From assembly GCA_014377495.1 (NCBI GenBank), contig JACMPN010000435.1, forward strand, positions 1-6,328: a stretch of DNA of 6,328 nucleotides. Reading direction: 5' to 3'. This document shows positions 5,662 to 6,328 of this stretch, in pieces; the stretch's first letter is position 1; the number at the start of each line of letters is the position of its first letter. This stretch comes from Candidatus Sericytochromatia bacterium. Lineage in GTDB: Bacteria > Cyanobacteriota > Sericytochromatia > JACMPN01. A model generated the notes under the pieces. It searched no databases. It saw only the letters and a program-made list of their open reading frames with translations, and was not told the DNA's origin. Made by a program: the position numbers and the translations under genes.

Positions 5662-5706
5662 GACATATCTTAGGGATTTCTTAGGGCAATGCTAAGGTCC
5701 TTAGGG
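5657..5706. promoter_or_regulatory. Cluster of TTAGG repeats, possible multi-site operator
   Basis: TTAGG occurs on the plus strand at 5658, 5670, 5681 and 5701, the last three as TTAGGG. An inverted copy, ctaagg (5692-5697), forms the exact 13-base palindrome ctaaggtccttag (5692-5704) with the last one. The pair at 5669 and 5680 is CTTAGGG with an 11-base period, the arrangement used by OmpR/PhoB-type response regulators (direct 6-7 base half-sites one helical turn apart). It lies about 175 bases before the gene at 5880. Which protein binds it, if any, is unknown. Confidence 0.5.
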
Positions 5707-5879
5707 CATTTTCTGCGGTTGCCGCGCCTATGGGTACCTTGCGACTCATGCCGCACCTCGGGTGCCGGTGTCGGGACTCGGCGTTGACAACGCTCCCGGC
5801 CCGCCGTGGACTGACGCAGGGTTGACCAAAGCCTGTCTGTCACCGGGTTTGGCAAGCGCGAAATGGGTAGGTGCCTTTC
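5662..5879 (+). other. Upstream region of the 5880 gene
   Basis: No open frame here is convincing. Besides the TTAGG cluster, it holds the exact 13-base palindrome gcgttgacaacgc (5781-5793), centred on a consensus -35 hexamer ttgaca (5784-5789), and a second ttgacc (5822-5827). No good -10 box follows at 16-18 bases from either, so a sigma-70 promoter is only possible. A ribosome site aggtg (5869-5873) sits 6 bases before ATG 5880. Confidence 0.4.
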
Positions 5880-6328
5880 ATGATGACATCGGATGCCGGG
5901 CTGAACACGGCCATGGCCACCTTGCGGGAAGCGGCCACCAACAGTGCGCCGGGGCCTGCCCAGGCCGATGTCATGGGGCATCCCGGACAGTTGGGCGGGT
6001 CGGATCCGGCGGATCAGCCGTATCAACCGGACCAGGCTCCGACGCCCAGTGTGCGCCGTGATCCCGCAGTGGAATTCGTACGCATCCCGGCGCCGGCTTT
6101 CTCCCTCGCAGACCATGTGCCCGCGGCACCCCCAGCCCCTGCCGATGTCCCGGCCACCACGCCCTCACCAGCGGTGGCAGTGCCTGCCGCCACCCCCGCC
6201 AGCACACCCGCACCGGCGACTAGAGCACCGGCCGGAGCCAACCCTATGATCGGTGCCATCGGCAGTACGGTCGGCGGCAGCCTGGCAGGCGGTGGTGCGG
6301 CATTCTTCTCGGCCAAGGCGTTGGCCGG
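5880..6328 (+). CDS. Pro/Ala-rich protein with Gly-rich hydrophobic segment, 3' end outside window
   Basis: An uninterrupted frame of 149 codons runs off the window edge. It starts at tandem ATGs (5880 and 5883) behind an aggtg ribosome site at good spacing. Residues 1-60 are polar (MMTSDAGLNTAMATLREAAT, then Asp/Pro/Gln-rich). Residues about 69-120 are a disordered Pro/Ala linker (PAAPPAPADVPATTPSP and similar). Residues 122-148 are Gly/Ala-rich and hydrophobic (MIGAIGSTVGGSLAGGGAAF), with GxxxG spacing as in a glycine-zipper or membrane-inserting helix. No cleavable signal peptide is visible. Cytoplasmic N-terminal tail, Pro/Ala linker, then membrane segment fits envelope-spanning, secretion or conjugation proteins, but no family can be named from this part. 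Strong codon bias to G/C at third positions supports real coding. Confidence 0.7.
   Translation, partial: MMTSDAGLNTAMATLREAATNSAPGPAQADVMGHPGQLGGSDPADQPYQPDQAPTPSVRRDPAVEFVRIPAPAFSLADHVPAAPPAPADVPATTPSPAVAVPAATPASTPAPATRAPAGANPMIGAIGSTVGGSLAGGGAAFFSAKALA

Noticed and set aside
5670..5706. TTAGGG as a telomere-like repeat
   Set aside because: Only a few irregularly spaced copies on a bacterial-type sequence. An operator-like reading fits better.
5671..6316. Minus-strand frames at 5670-6116, 5971-6213 and 6023-6316
   Set aside because: They are opposite or upstream of the well-initiated 5880 frame, Ala/Gly/Arg-rich as expected for the antisense of a Pro/Ala-rich gene, and have no ribosome sites I can see.

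Overview
The window looks like an accessory, insertion-sequence-bearing stretch of a GC-rich proteobacterial genome. An alphaproteobacterium (Rhodospirillales or Rhizobiales-like) is my best guess, from the base composition, the PRiA4b ORF3-family gene, the IS5-type transposase and the periplasmic Cu/Zn superoxide dismutase. No ribosomal or housekeeping marker is present, so the taxonomy is inference.

Layout, left to right: (1) 26-910, an intact IS5-family transposase whose left element end lies outside the window, with a long inverted repeat wrapped around its start codon. (2) 911-1781, mostly non-coding, holding one convincing small gene (1312-1500) and a palindrome-rich leader. (3) 1782-2327, an intact secreted Cu/Zn superoxide dismutase (sodC). 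(4) 2353-about 3029 on the minus strand, the wreck of a 5'-nucleotidase/metallophosphoesterase with an amber stop, a frame change, probable internal loss and no N-terminus. Its broken end abuts a perfect 12-bp hairpin. (5) 3165-3734, an intact PRiA4b ORF3-like gene. (6) 3731-about 4058, a frameshifted, truncated N-terminal piece of a probable heparinase II/III-like protein. (7) 4378-4797, a small lipoprotein of unknown function. (8) 4960-5091, the C-terminal stub of a HigA-type antitoxin. (9) 5107-5155, a perfect 15-bp hairpin containing a Shine-Dalgarno sequence in front of a small winged-helix gene (5178 onward), whose reading frame runs into a second diverged copy of the heparinase-like N-terminus (5497-5571). 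(10) 5657-5706, a cluster of TTAGG repeats with an 11-bp component and a palindrome. (11) 5880-6328, the start of a Pro/Ala-rich protein with a Gly-rich hydrophobic segment, running off the window.

The genes do not form a pathway. The picture is a recombination and decay zone: a few intact small genes (sodC, the PRiA4b ORF3 gene, the lipoprotein, perhaps the winged-helix gene) separated by fragments of others (nucleotidase, antitoxin, two heparinase-like starts) and by several perfect inverted repeats. I see no CRISPR array, tRNA or rRNA. I found no convincing new system. The best candidates for a second look are the TTAGG array upstream of the 5880 gene, the hairpin/SD/ATT arrangement at 5107-5160, the twice-occurring 75-bp coding segment, and the hairpin over the transposase start.
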